DNA from: Thermoplasmatota archaeon
Lineage (GTDB): Archaea > Thermoplasmatota > E2 > DHVEG-1
NCBI GenBank assembly: GCA_016927555.1
Contig: JAFGML010000019.1
Coordinates: 1-45,188, forward strand
Direction of reading: 5' to 3'
DNA: 45,188 nt
The position numbers and the translations under genes were made by a program. This document shows, piece by piece, positions 6,976 through 14,940 of this stretch; within the stretch, counting starts at the first letter, position 1; each line of letters begins with the position of its first letter. The notes under the pieces are model-generated. The model was given only the letters and a program-made list of their open reading frames with translations, was not told the DNA's origin and ran no database searches.

Positions 6976-9900
6976 TTAATTCGTGGTAGTACTAGTTTGT
7001 TGGCTATATGGATCAGTAATAGTAACCGTATGTGAATATGACCAAGGTCCTATTGCTTCGTATATATCTTTAGCTCGTACCTTTACTTCGTATGTCCCAG
7101 GAACTGCCCAAGAATGACTTGTTGTCATTTGCTGTCCTGAGGGATAGGGGCCACATGAGTAGGTAAAACTGTTTTGGTTAATCCAATCCCAACAGAAATC
7201 ATATCGCACCATATGACCCTCAGGATCAGAGACTACAGCACCAATTTCTAGTGGTTGATTCACAACACCATTTTGATCACCAAATATCTGAGGCGCAGGT
7301 GGTGGACTATTTGATAAAATTGTTATAATATGCGGTCCAGACCAGGGGCCAATTGCCTCTTTTATATCTTTAGCTCGTACTCTGACTTCATATGTTCCTG
7401 GTGCCTCCCAATAGTGAGTAGTGGTTTGAGGATCACCTGAATCGAAGGGACCCATCCAGCTGCTATAATCCTCAAATAGCTGGCTACCCCAACTCCAACA
7501 AAATTGATATCTCACCATATCGTTCTCGGGATCAGTAACTAGAGATCCTAAAGATAAAGGTTGATAGGCAAACCCTTCATCATCGCCATAAATCTCAGGT
7601 GCTAGAGGTGGACTATTTGGTGTGGGAGTCACCGGCCAGATTTCAAATTGTATCAAATCCATGTTAACATGTTTCACTGAGATGAGGTTGTCTTCAGAGT
7701 CCACCCCAAATATTCTTGGCTCTCCAAGAATTAAAGATCCGGGAAGAATATTTCCAACTGTTATTCCTGCAGGTTCAATTGCTTCTCTCCGATTGCAACC
7801 TCCAGTAGTCCATCGATAATTAACTAGTTTCCCATTTGTAGTAACAGCATAAACTCCAGGGATTGTACTCGCCCACATGCCTTTACCAGCACATAAGGAC
7901 CCAGGGACGATGTCGGTGTAACTAGGTAAAAGCTCATAGTAACATAAATTACCATTTGTAATTTCTCCGATTGTACACATACACCCTTTGGGGCTCACAC
8001 CATAGATTGTTTTTTCTGCGGGATAGGCAATCAGTGAGCCGGGTACTGCTTTCCCCCAATCTGTAGATCGTCTCTCCCAAGCATTATTAATCCAACGATA
8101 GTTCACAATATCTCCACTTCGAGTTACCGCGTACAACCCAGGTGTCTTACTACCAGAGGTATCATCTCCATAACATAATGAACCTGGAACGATATCTGTA
8201 TAGCTCTCTAATATCCTATGATATTGCAACTCCCCATTCTCCTGCCGAATCATACAAATACAGCCGGAGCTATCAACACCAAAAATTACATCGTCACCAT
8301 ATATTAGAGAACCTGGAACGACAGAACCCCATGGAGTTCCTCGTATATGTAATTGATGATTTTCATCGTAGAAGAAATTCGTGGCACCGTACCCATATCC
8401 TCGTGTTCCATAGATGCCCGGGGCTGTCAAATCACCAGAATTCATTTCTTTTCCTAAGACCAATGAACCAGGTTTTACCTTAAGACCAAAAATACTGTGT
8501 GTGTAAATACACGTGGTAATATCACTTGCACAAAGAACATCTTCTTCGCTATTCACACAATACACATCGTTATCTCCTGGGAATCCTGAAATAAGGGAAT
8601 TCAGAATTATTTGTCCATTCTGATTCGTAATCGTCTCTGTCTGAGTAGGAGTACTCAGCGGGTAATTTTTTATGAAATAGCCATCGCTTTGTACTTTGTA
8701 AACTCCGTCATTATTCACAGCAAGATACCCAGATTGCTGTGTCGCCATAAAACCATAGAGCTCATTTTTCATGAATTCCATATTGCCAGCAGTTTCATCT
8801 ACATGACCGACATTATCTGTTTCAAAATAGACGTTATCAAAAGTTGTTTTACTGTAGAGATTGGGATCATTGCCAGGGGCATAATTATAATTGTTACCAA
8901 TGCAGGAGAGAGGGATATCAAGAGCGCTGAATGTGGGAATAAAATTATGCACGGGTATATCATAAGTCATTGTTTCAAATGGTTGAATAGTCCAAGTCCA
9001 AGGAAGACGCCAATTCAATGCATTATTAATCCATTCAATTACCTGTAAATCAAAATCATTAAAAGCATCGACTGCGGTTTGAATGCTAGTTCGTGTGCCT
9101 CCTGGTGCAAGGTCGATATAATCACTAGAGGAAATGCTATATGTATCATCATATGCAATGTCTAACAGAGTTTTCCATTGACCAGGCCAGCAAATAGGCC
9201 ACGGACACCAACATTCTAATTTAACGCCTATCCAACCATCGAAGACGATTCCTGGTTTATCCGAATAGGTTTTAATTGAACCACCGGCCTTAATTTTAAA
9301 TGGCCAAAGTTCAACTTCTGTTATATCATCAAGATACCCATAGCTAACATAATTAGCCGAACTCAGTCGTGTGCCATATCCACTCCCACTTGCCACTGCA
9401 ACATTTCGACATTTTTGAGGGAGTCCCAGATTACCAACTTCGCTATAATATTGAGTAAACGCAGGATTTGGTACATACCATGAACCTCCATAACGGTTCT
9501 TAATTAACAATTGACTTGAGGCAGGACTGTTCAACCCATCGAGTAAATCCTGGGCTTCACCACCGAATGCATCAGCTAAATAGGTCACAAATCCCTGCAG
9601 ACCAATAGGAATATTGGCACCTTGAAAAGGGCCATCAAGGGCAACAAACAAACCAATATGATGATCCTCATAAGCCTGTTCAGCGGTTCGAAGCGCGTAG
9701 CGTGACGTTTGTGTCCCCATACTACCTGACATGACCACTGCCTTCCGGTTTTCATATCCTGGGGCCATCCAGTCAGGGATTTTCTTAAATACTTCTCGCA
9801 AGGCATATCCATTTCGTTGTATGAACGTGTTTCCATTATCGAGGTAATAGTCAATAGAAATCAAGTCAAACCCCATGTCCAGGAACTGTTGCATCCCACT

Positions 9901-11073
9901 ACCAAAAAATTGCCAAATTGTTTCTTGTGTTCTATCGTTTTTTACATCAAAACCATCAACAATAAACATCACGTTTTTTAACGCAGGTTGATAGTTACCT
10001 TGAGAACCATACACCGTGCCTGTACTCGGATAAATCCACACACTTATTTTCCCTTTTTCACCATTATATGGGATGGTCGCCTCAATAATTCCCATGTCTT
10101 TATAATCCGGCATAGTTAACGGCGTGTAACAAAATGAGCCATAGGAGACAAACGGGTTCCCATTTGCAAATCCAGACAGCACGAATTTAACATTGCCTGT
10201 AATATCTGATTGAAATTGGTTTACCACAAAAGGTACATCAATATCAACATTCATTAATTTCCCGCTATCGGGAAAGTTAATCTGAAGTTTTTCGAGATGT
10301 AATGGGGTAGGACTATTGGTAACAGTCAACTCAGAAGGAATGATAAACTCAGTATCCGGGCCATACACGGTTGGAAGGAGAACCGATGCTCCATAAAATG
10401 TTTTGGTTTCATAAAAAGGTTGACCGTTGACTGGTGCATGAAAATATCCATTCTTAAAAGTAAGGCGACTTTTGTTTATACTGATATTTGTATTATTTTG
10501 AATATCTAAATTTATAAAATTATTATATGTGTCATCTGTAATTGTATCATAGTTAATAACAGCAAGGGTGAACGCTGTTTGCTGTTGTTCCTCAATTAGT
10601 TGCTGACTATATTCTTTCAACTCGGTGTAGCTTGGTAATTGCTCTCGTACTGATGAATACACAAGATCATAATACGCACCAATGAAATCACTACGTGTTA
10701 AATGTAATGGAGAATCCTGTTGGCTGCCATCACTCTGTTTTATCTGCTCTCTATATAATACGGACCCTTGATCAAGGAAAATACCTGAGGGAAATTGGGT
10801 AAGATCTATCTTGCTGTATAAATTCTGCATCTGTTGAGCTATCAAGGGTAAGTGTTCGGACTCATCGATAACCGACTCAAGTGTCTGTGGTCTTCGCTGA
10901 ATCATGAACCCAGCCCACGTCCCAATCGTCGCTACCGACACCAACAAGAACGCGACACCCAGGGCAGTCAACACATTCAGCTTGCTTTTTCCTTGAGGTG
11001 AAACGCCTCCATGCGTTCCTCTGTTCTTTGAAAAATGGTCCTCAAGTACTTTATCTACTTCGTCTTCAAGCAT
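6976..11073 (-). CDS. Giant membrane-anchored exoprotein: alpha/beta-hydrolase-like, beta-propeller-like and two PKD-like domains
   Basis: A 1365-residue protein with a short cytoplasmic N-terminus (1-33), one transmembrane helix (34-56) and a large outer body. Residues about 365-780 resemble a lipase-like alpha/beta hydrolase. VVMSGSMGT holds the likely nucleophile Ser451 (first Gly of GxSxG replaced by Ser). LDGPFQGANIP is at 479-489, and a candidate catalytic His is 757. Residues 860-1145 hold six repeats marked PGSL at 868, 920, 963, 1011, 1057 and 1111, like tachylectin-type propeller blades. Residues 1150-1352 contain two PKD-like domains (GTYEVRVRAKD, GTYEVKVRAKD). Substrate unknown. 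The first 60 residues are nearly those of the next upstream gene. Base composition is visibly AT-richer than the flanking genes. GATGGG directly precedes the ATG. Confidence 0.85.
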   Translation of the reverse strand: MLEDEVDKVLEDHFSKNRGTHGGVSPQGKSKLNVLTALGVAFLLVSVATIGTWAGFMIQRRPQTLESVIDESEHLPLIAQQMQNLYSKIDLTQFPSGIFLDQGSVLYREQIKQSDGSQQDSPLHLTRSDFIGAYYDLVYSSVREQLPSYTELKEYSQQLIEEQQQTAFTLAVINYDTITDDTYNNFINLDIQNNTNISINKSRLTFKNGYFHAPVNGQPFYETKTFYGASVLLPTVYGPDTEFIIPSELTVTNSPTPLHLEKLQINFPDSGKLMNVDIDVPFVVNQFQSDITGNVKFVLSGFANGNPFVSYGSFCYTPLTMPDYKDMGIIEATIPYNGEKGKISVWIYPSTGTVYGSQGNYQPALKNVMFIVDGFDVKNDRTQETIWQFFGSGMQQFLDMGFDLISIDYYLDNGNTFIQRNGYALREVFKKIPDWMAPGYENRKAVVMSGSMGTQTSRYALRTAEQAYEDHHIGLFVALDGPFQGANIPIGLQGFVTYLADAFGGEAQDLLDGLNSPASSQLLIKNRYGGSWYVPNPAFTQYYSEVGNLGLPQKCRNVAVASGSGYGTRLSSANYVSYGYLDDITEVELWPFKIKAGGSIKTYSDKPGIVFDGWIGVKLECWCPWPICWPGQWKTLLDIAYDDTYSISSSDYIDLAPGGTRTSIQTAVDAFNDFDLQVIEWINNALNWRLPWTWTIQPFETMTYDIPVHNFIPTFSALDIPLSCIGNNYNYAPGNDPNLYSKTTFDNVYFETDNVGHVDETAGNMEFMKNELYGFMATQQSGYLAVNNDGVYKVQSDGYFIKNYPLSTPTQTETITNQNGQIILNSLISGFPGDNDVYCVNSEEDVLCASDITTCIYTHSIFGLKVKPGSLVLGKEMNSGDLTAPGIYGTRGYGYGATNFFYDENHQLHIRGTPWGSVVPGSLIYGDDVIFGVDSSGCICMIRQENGELQYHRILESYTDIVPGSLCYGDDTSGSKTPGLYAVTRSGDIVNYRWINNAWERRSTDWGKAVPGSLIAYPAEKTIYGVSPKGCMCTIGEITNGNLCYYELLPSYTDIVPGSLCAGKGMWASTIPGVYAVTTNGKLVNYRWTTGGCNRREAIEPAGITVGNILPGSLILGEPRIFGVDSEDNLISVKHVNMDLIQFEIWPVTPTPNSPPLAPEIYGDDEGFAYQPLSLGSLVTDPENDMVRYQFCWSWGSQLFEDYSSWMGPFDSGDPQTTTHYWEAPGTYEVRVRAKDIKEAIGPWSGPHIITILSNSPPPAPQIFGDQNGVVNQPLEIGAVVSDPEGHMVRYDFCWDWINQNSFTYSCGPYPSGQQMTTSHSWAVPGTYEVKVRAKDIYEAIGPWSYSHTVTITDPYSQQTSTTTN

Positions 11074-11172
11074 CCCATCACCGTATATCCACAGAATACA
11101 TATTACTCGTTTCCTTAAAAAAGTATCTCCCTGTTTTTCCTTCTAGGATGATACGAAGATAAAAAGGAAAAA

Positions 11173-14100
11173 TTAAGTAATACCTGGTGGAACCTCTCCA
11201 CTCACCCCACCAGGGGGAACAGGTCTTTGAAACTCATACGCTCCCATATCAACTCGACTATCGAACAGTCGCGGATTATACGCCAAATCCAACAAGGGGA
11301 GGAGGATGTCACCTGGAGTCCCCGCGTTGATACAGGGGGATGACGATTTCAGGGAATAAGGATGGGAAAACGGTGTCCCCAGCAACAAAAACTCAGGATC
11401 AGCATCGAGGTTCCCTGCATCAGAAGGAACCGAACCGGTCTCAGACGGCAGGGGGCTTGTACACGAGTAGGAAAAATCAATCGTCCCATAGTAATTATTC
11501 TCCTCCTGCACAGCATCATTGATATTGTACACAAGAATAGAATTCGTCACACTGACTATCCCGTTGACCGCAGCAAAAATACCGCCCCCGGACGCAGCAT
11601 ACACCTGGTCATGAACATGGTTCTCGGTCACCGTTGTTACGTCAATCACAAAAGAGCCAGAAGGCCCTGCATAGATGCCACCTCCCTGGACCGCACTGTT
11701 CTGCCGAACCAGACAATTGGTGATAACAGTCTCGTCTAACGCAAGTATGCCACCACCAAAGACCTGGGCAGTGTTCTCCTCGATGATACAATGAGTAATC
11801 GTACCGCGTTCAACCGATGCGACACCACCCCCACCACTCGCTGAATTGTCTCTGATGATACAGCGATCAATGGTACCAGTAATTATTTTCACACCACCAC
11901 CGTAACTATAACCTGCAACTCCATTGACAATGGTAAATCCACTGAGCATTGCATCATCATGGTCTAGTACAACACAGCGATGGGAGCTCTCACCATCGAT
12001 GACCGTGGTCTCAGCTCCATGCAAGCTTCGCAGGGTTACCCCTTTGTCAATCACCACCGTGCTGCCGGTAGAGTACTGGCCATCGACAACAACGACGATA
12101 TCGCCATCAACCGCGGCATCTAGAGCTTCATGAATGGTTTCATACCAAATCCCAGTGTTGTAGTTGTACACAGGGTACCACTCCCCAGTGACTGTAAACG
12201 TATAGGGATGAGCATAAAGATCGTCATTTGGGATGTACACCTTCGCTGTTTTTATGCCACAAGAGTCTGGTGAAAAACGAAGTGAAAACGTCACAGAGCC
12301 ACCCGGTGGAATACAGGTTGACGATGGATAGTGCACTACCTCAAAATCATCGTAATCTTCACCAGTAATTCCGACCAGGGGGAGCACAGTCGGGGGGAGA
12401 GACCCAGTCAGGTGTAACTCTTCAGACCCGGGGTTACTAATCACAAATGTCACTGGGGAATTGCTTCCATACGCGCTATCCTCAAACACGTACTCCCCGT
12501 TGCATAACACAGGATTCCCGTTCTGATGAACAGCGATGTTCTCACCTATCACCGTCTCGAAATAGTACTTATTCAGTGGTCCAATATGGGGATCGTTGTC
12601 ATTCCCATCGTCCTCATCAGGGATTGTTGGGTAGCCGTCTGGTTTCTCTCCGATTCCCCAGTTGTAGTACCCATCGCTATCCAAATCAAGACATTGAATA
12701 TTCGCCGCGGAATAAACAGTGCTTTCTATCGGGGTCTTGAAGAACCGTGGAGTCAAATGACTTGCCTCTGCCACCACCGAGACATACGGTGTTTGGCCAA
12801 CACCCCAGTCCCCCCAGCTCTGCTTGAACACCCAATACGTCCTGCCTATGAACGGTGATCCAGGTTGAACGGTGATTTCCTGACCAGTATGAGAGTGATC
12901 CCCATCCATAATCAAATCACCTACATGGACCATACCAAACCCAACCAGCGACATCGCATGACCCCAATAGGCCACAGTCACTGGCCCAGGACCGTAATTA
13001 ATCAGGTTTTCTTTTATCACGTCCTCATCAGCGGTGTATTGTATAAAATAGTCAGTCGGAGCGATAATATCATCAGGGTTGCTACAGAGTAAACTTGAAG
13101 TACAATCTTCACACAGTTGTGATACCACTGGCCAACAAGGGGCTGTGTACGGAAAACAGTCCTCAGGGACTATACCAGTATTCACCACATACATCGTCGC
13201 ATCCGAGGTATGCCCACCACTCGAGCAGTTCAAATCACCCACGCAAGAGACGACCTGTTGCTCGGAGAGGTCCTTATCCAGGTGTTGATTAAAATACAGG
13301 TTCACGAGAGCCTCTACTGAATACACAGGAGCAAACGCCCAACAATCAGCACAGACCTGACAAGTGAACCGTGGTGGTATCCATCCGCTTCCCAGAGGAT
13401 CACCATCATAGTACAATGAGCTTGGGTCGTTGGCATCATGTCGAGACCGCCAATCAAAATCAGAAACCATGGTGACCGTAGGAGGAGTGCCTCCAGACCC
13501 ACTCACCTCACTGTGCTTAGGGTCATCTAAGCAAAAATACCCACCACTGTAGAACTCAAAACCATGTAAATGGGGGAGACGAGCACCAAAGTACTGTGAT
13601 TTCTCCTCAAAGGACAACAGTGAAAACGCAGTGACAGCAGCATACCATACCATCCCTGTATCCTCGATGAGTTCATTCCACCGATGTGCCTTAATGAGTT
13701 GTTGATTCTCTAGCACGGACTGCCTTGTTGACAAATGACTTAGTTCCCCTTTCACATTGCCAGGTCCAGGAGATAAATGACTCAGTTCCCCTCGTACTGT
13801 TGGCACTACAAACAGACTATCAACATGAACATTAGCATCCTGCACTTCAATGGTCACGGATTCAGGAATGCATCCCTCATCACACACCATCGTCTCCTCA
13901 GCAATATTGGATACCGAAAACGCACCTGCACTCAGACCAAAGGAATCAGTGCCAAACACAAGGTGCACTTGACCGTTTTCATCCGTGATAAGAACACGGA
14001 CATATGAGTCATAGGTTGAGAGAGTACCGGAGCATGATACAGAAATCGATAACACCGCTTCAGCATCAACAACAGGGAGAATAACCGTAGAGGAAACATC

Positions 14101-14454
14101 ACGCTCCACTGCTATCACATCAACTGTACAATCAGCAGGTAAAGAGAAAAACACACAATCTTCATCTTGAAGAACTGGTTGCATGTCTGCATCAAACAGA
14201 GAACCCTCTTGGCCAACTGAAGAGGTACGACTTATCGTTAACACATCAGTACCACCTGTAGGAGACAGGGAACCTCGCTGGATCATAAACCCAGCCCACG
14301 TTCCAATCGTTGCCACCGACACCAACAAGAATGCGACACCTAGCGCAGTCAACACATTCAGCTTGCTTTTCCCTTGAGGTGAAACGCCTCCATACGTGGC
14401 TTTCTTCTTTGAAAAATGCGCCTCAAGTACCCTATCAACATCATCTTCCAGCAT
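11173..14454 (-). CDS. Membrane-anchored C1A papain-like cysteine peptidase with choice-of-anchor D-like and beta-helix domains
   Basis: A 1093-residue exoprotein. Residues 1-60 are the anchor shared with the neighbouring giant protein (helix 34-56). The peptidase spans about 325-570. CQVCADCWAF gives oxyanion Gln366 and nucleophile Cys371, and WGHAMSLVGFG gives His499. The KNSWG block reads KQSWGDWG, so Gln545 occupies the position of the catalytic Asn. Residues 650-758 resemble a choice-of-anchor D/ASPM-like beta domain. Residues 765-1075 form a right-handed parallel beta-helix with GGG turns, ending in a choice-of-anchor Q-like DMGAYEF. Likely an extracellular peptidase or peptide/glycan-binding surface protein; activity is uncertain because of Gln545. 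Confidence 0.86.
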   Translation of the reverse strand: MLEDDVDRVLEAHFSKKKATYGGVSPQGKSKLNVLTALGVAFLLVSVATIGTWAGFMIQRGSLSPTGGTDVLTISRTSSVGQEGSLFDADMQPVLQDEDCVFFSLPADCTVDVIAVERDVSSTVILPVVDAEAVLSISVSCSGTLSTYDSYVRVLITDENGQVHLVFGTDSFGLSAGAFSVSNIAEETMVCDEGCIPESVTIEVQDANVHVDSLFVVPTVRGELSHLSPGPGNVKGELSHLSTRQSVLENQQLIKAHRWNELIEDTGMVWYAAVTAFSLLSFEEKSQYFGARLPHLHGFEFYSGGYFCLDDPKHSEVSGSGGTPPTVTMVSDFDWRSRHDANDPSSLYYDGDPLGSGWIPPRFTCQVCADCWAFAPVYSVEALVNLYFNQHLDKDLSEQQVVSCVGDLNCSSGGHTSDATMYVVNTGIVPEDCFPYTAPCWPVVSQLCEDCTSSLLCSNPDDIIAPTDYFIQYTADEDVIKENLINYGPGPVTVAYWGHAMSLVGFGMVHVGDLIMDGDHSHTGQEITVQPGSPFIGRTYWVFKQSWGDWGVGQTPYVSVVAEASHLTPRFFKTPIESTVYSAANIQCLDLDSDGYYNWGIGEKPDGYPTIPDEDDGNDNDPHIGPLNKYYFETVIGENIAVHQNGNPVLCNGEYVFEDSAYGSNSPVTFVISNPGSEELHLTGSLPPTVLPLVGITGEDYDDFEVVHYPSSTCIPPGGSVTFSLRFSPDSCGIKTAKVYIPNDDLYAHPYTFTVTGEWYPVYNYNTGIWYETIHEALDAAVDGDIVVVVDGQYSTGSTVVIDKGVTLRSLHGAETTVIDGESSHRCVVLDHDDAMLSGFTIVNGVAGYSYGGGVKIITGTIDRCIIRDNSASGGGGVASVERGTITHCIIEENTAQVFGGGILALDETVITNCLVRQNSAVQGGGIYAGPSGSFVIDVTTVTENHVHDQVYAASGGGIFAAVNGIVSVTNSILVYNINDAVQEENNYYGTIDFSYSCTSPLPSETGSVPSDAGNLDADPEFLLLGTPFSHPYSLKSSSPCINAGTPGDILLPLLDLAYNPRLFDSRVDMGAYEFQRPVPPGGVSGEVPPGIT

Positions 14455-14630
14455 CCCATCAACTCACTACTACCATCTAAAATACAACACAAAACTACTT
14501 ATTAAACTTGCGAACCTGTAGCAGAGTATACGTTTAACACGAAAAAAAGAACCACATCACTCCGTACACAACTCCTCGTTCTCCAGGAAAAAACCAGAGA
14601 GGGAAACGACCCCTCTAAGTATTTCGGTAA

Positions 14631-14662
14631 GACGTGTACAGAACCCGGGTACGACGTGTACA
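14631..14662 (+). promoter_or_regulatory. Phased direct repeats upstream of a TATA box
   Basis: GACGTGTACA occurs at 14631-14640 and again at 14653-14662. The copies are 22 bp apart, about two helical turns, on the same DNA face. The second copy ends 8 nt before a TATA box. This arrangement suits a regulator binding as tandem dimers. Confidence 0.5.
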
Positions 14663-14670
14663 ACAAGACG

Positions 14671-14679
14671 CTTTAAACA
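14671..14679 (+). promoter_or_regulatory. TATA box of the two small ORFs
   Basis: CTTTAAACA, about 40 nt before the ATG pair at 14715/14718. AAGGAGTG lies in the predicted leader. The rest of the 260-nt gap from 14455 shows no other feature. Confidence 0.5.
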
Positions 14680-14714
14680 TCACAGACAAAAGAAGGAGTG
14701 AGGAGTGATAAAAA

Positions 14715-14834
14715 ATGATGATTGTTGGTCAAGTCTCAAGCCCCGAGGAAGCAACCGAAGTTGAATTCATCGCGAAATCCTTTGTGGTCGCAAAACGCGC
14801 CCGCGCCCTCGCCTTACGTCTCCATGAGGTGTAA
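14715..14834 (+). CDS. 39-residue protein, unknown
   Basis: Not recognised. An Ala/Val/Arg-rich, probably helical peptide starting MMIVGQVSSPEEATEVEF and ending in RARALALRLHEV. Support comes from a TATA box, a strong AAGGAG 15-20 nt upstream with GAGGAGTGA closer in, and a second ORF 4 nt downstream. ATG codons at 14715 and 14718 are both possible starts. It is too short for a firm coding call from composition alone. Confidence 0.5.
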   Translation: MMIVGQVSSPEEATEVEFIAKSFVVAKRARALALRLHEV

Positions 14835-14838
14835 CCAC

Positions 14839-14940
14839 ATGCTACAGAAGAAAAAAAACAAGACACACATCCCAGGGGACATCCCCATCATCTGGGTCAA
14901 CATCATTGGACCCGCAGCCGACGGCAGCGTCCTACTATAA
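14839..14940 (+). CDS. 33-residue protein, unknown
   Basis: Not recognised. It begins with a Lys-rich stretch (MLQKKKNKTH), then a hydrophobic segment around PGDIPIIWVNIIGP. GAGGTG at the end of the preceding ORF is well placed as a ribosome site, suggesting translational coupling. The frame differs from the preceding ORF, so a single frameshifted gene is an alternative. The stop overlaps the convergent end of the synthetase gene by 6 nt. Confidence 0.42.
   Translation: MLQKKKNKTHIPGDIPIIWVNIIGPAADGSVLL

Noticed and set aside
12787-12803. Palindrome-like GGTGTTTGGCCAACACC resembling the operator motif
   Set aside because: It lies inside the peptidase coding region, far from any promoter; the match to the motif is partial.
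13730-13795. Short duplication encoding GELSHLS twice in the papain-like protein
   Set aside because: Only seven residues; a small in-frame repeat in a linker, not a mobile element.
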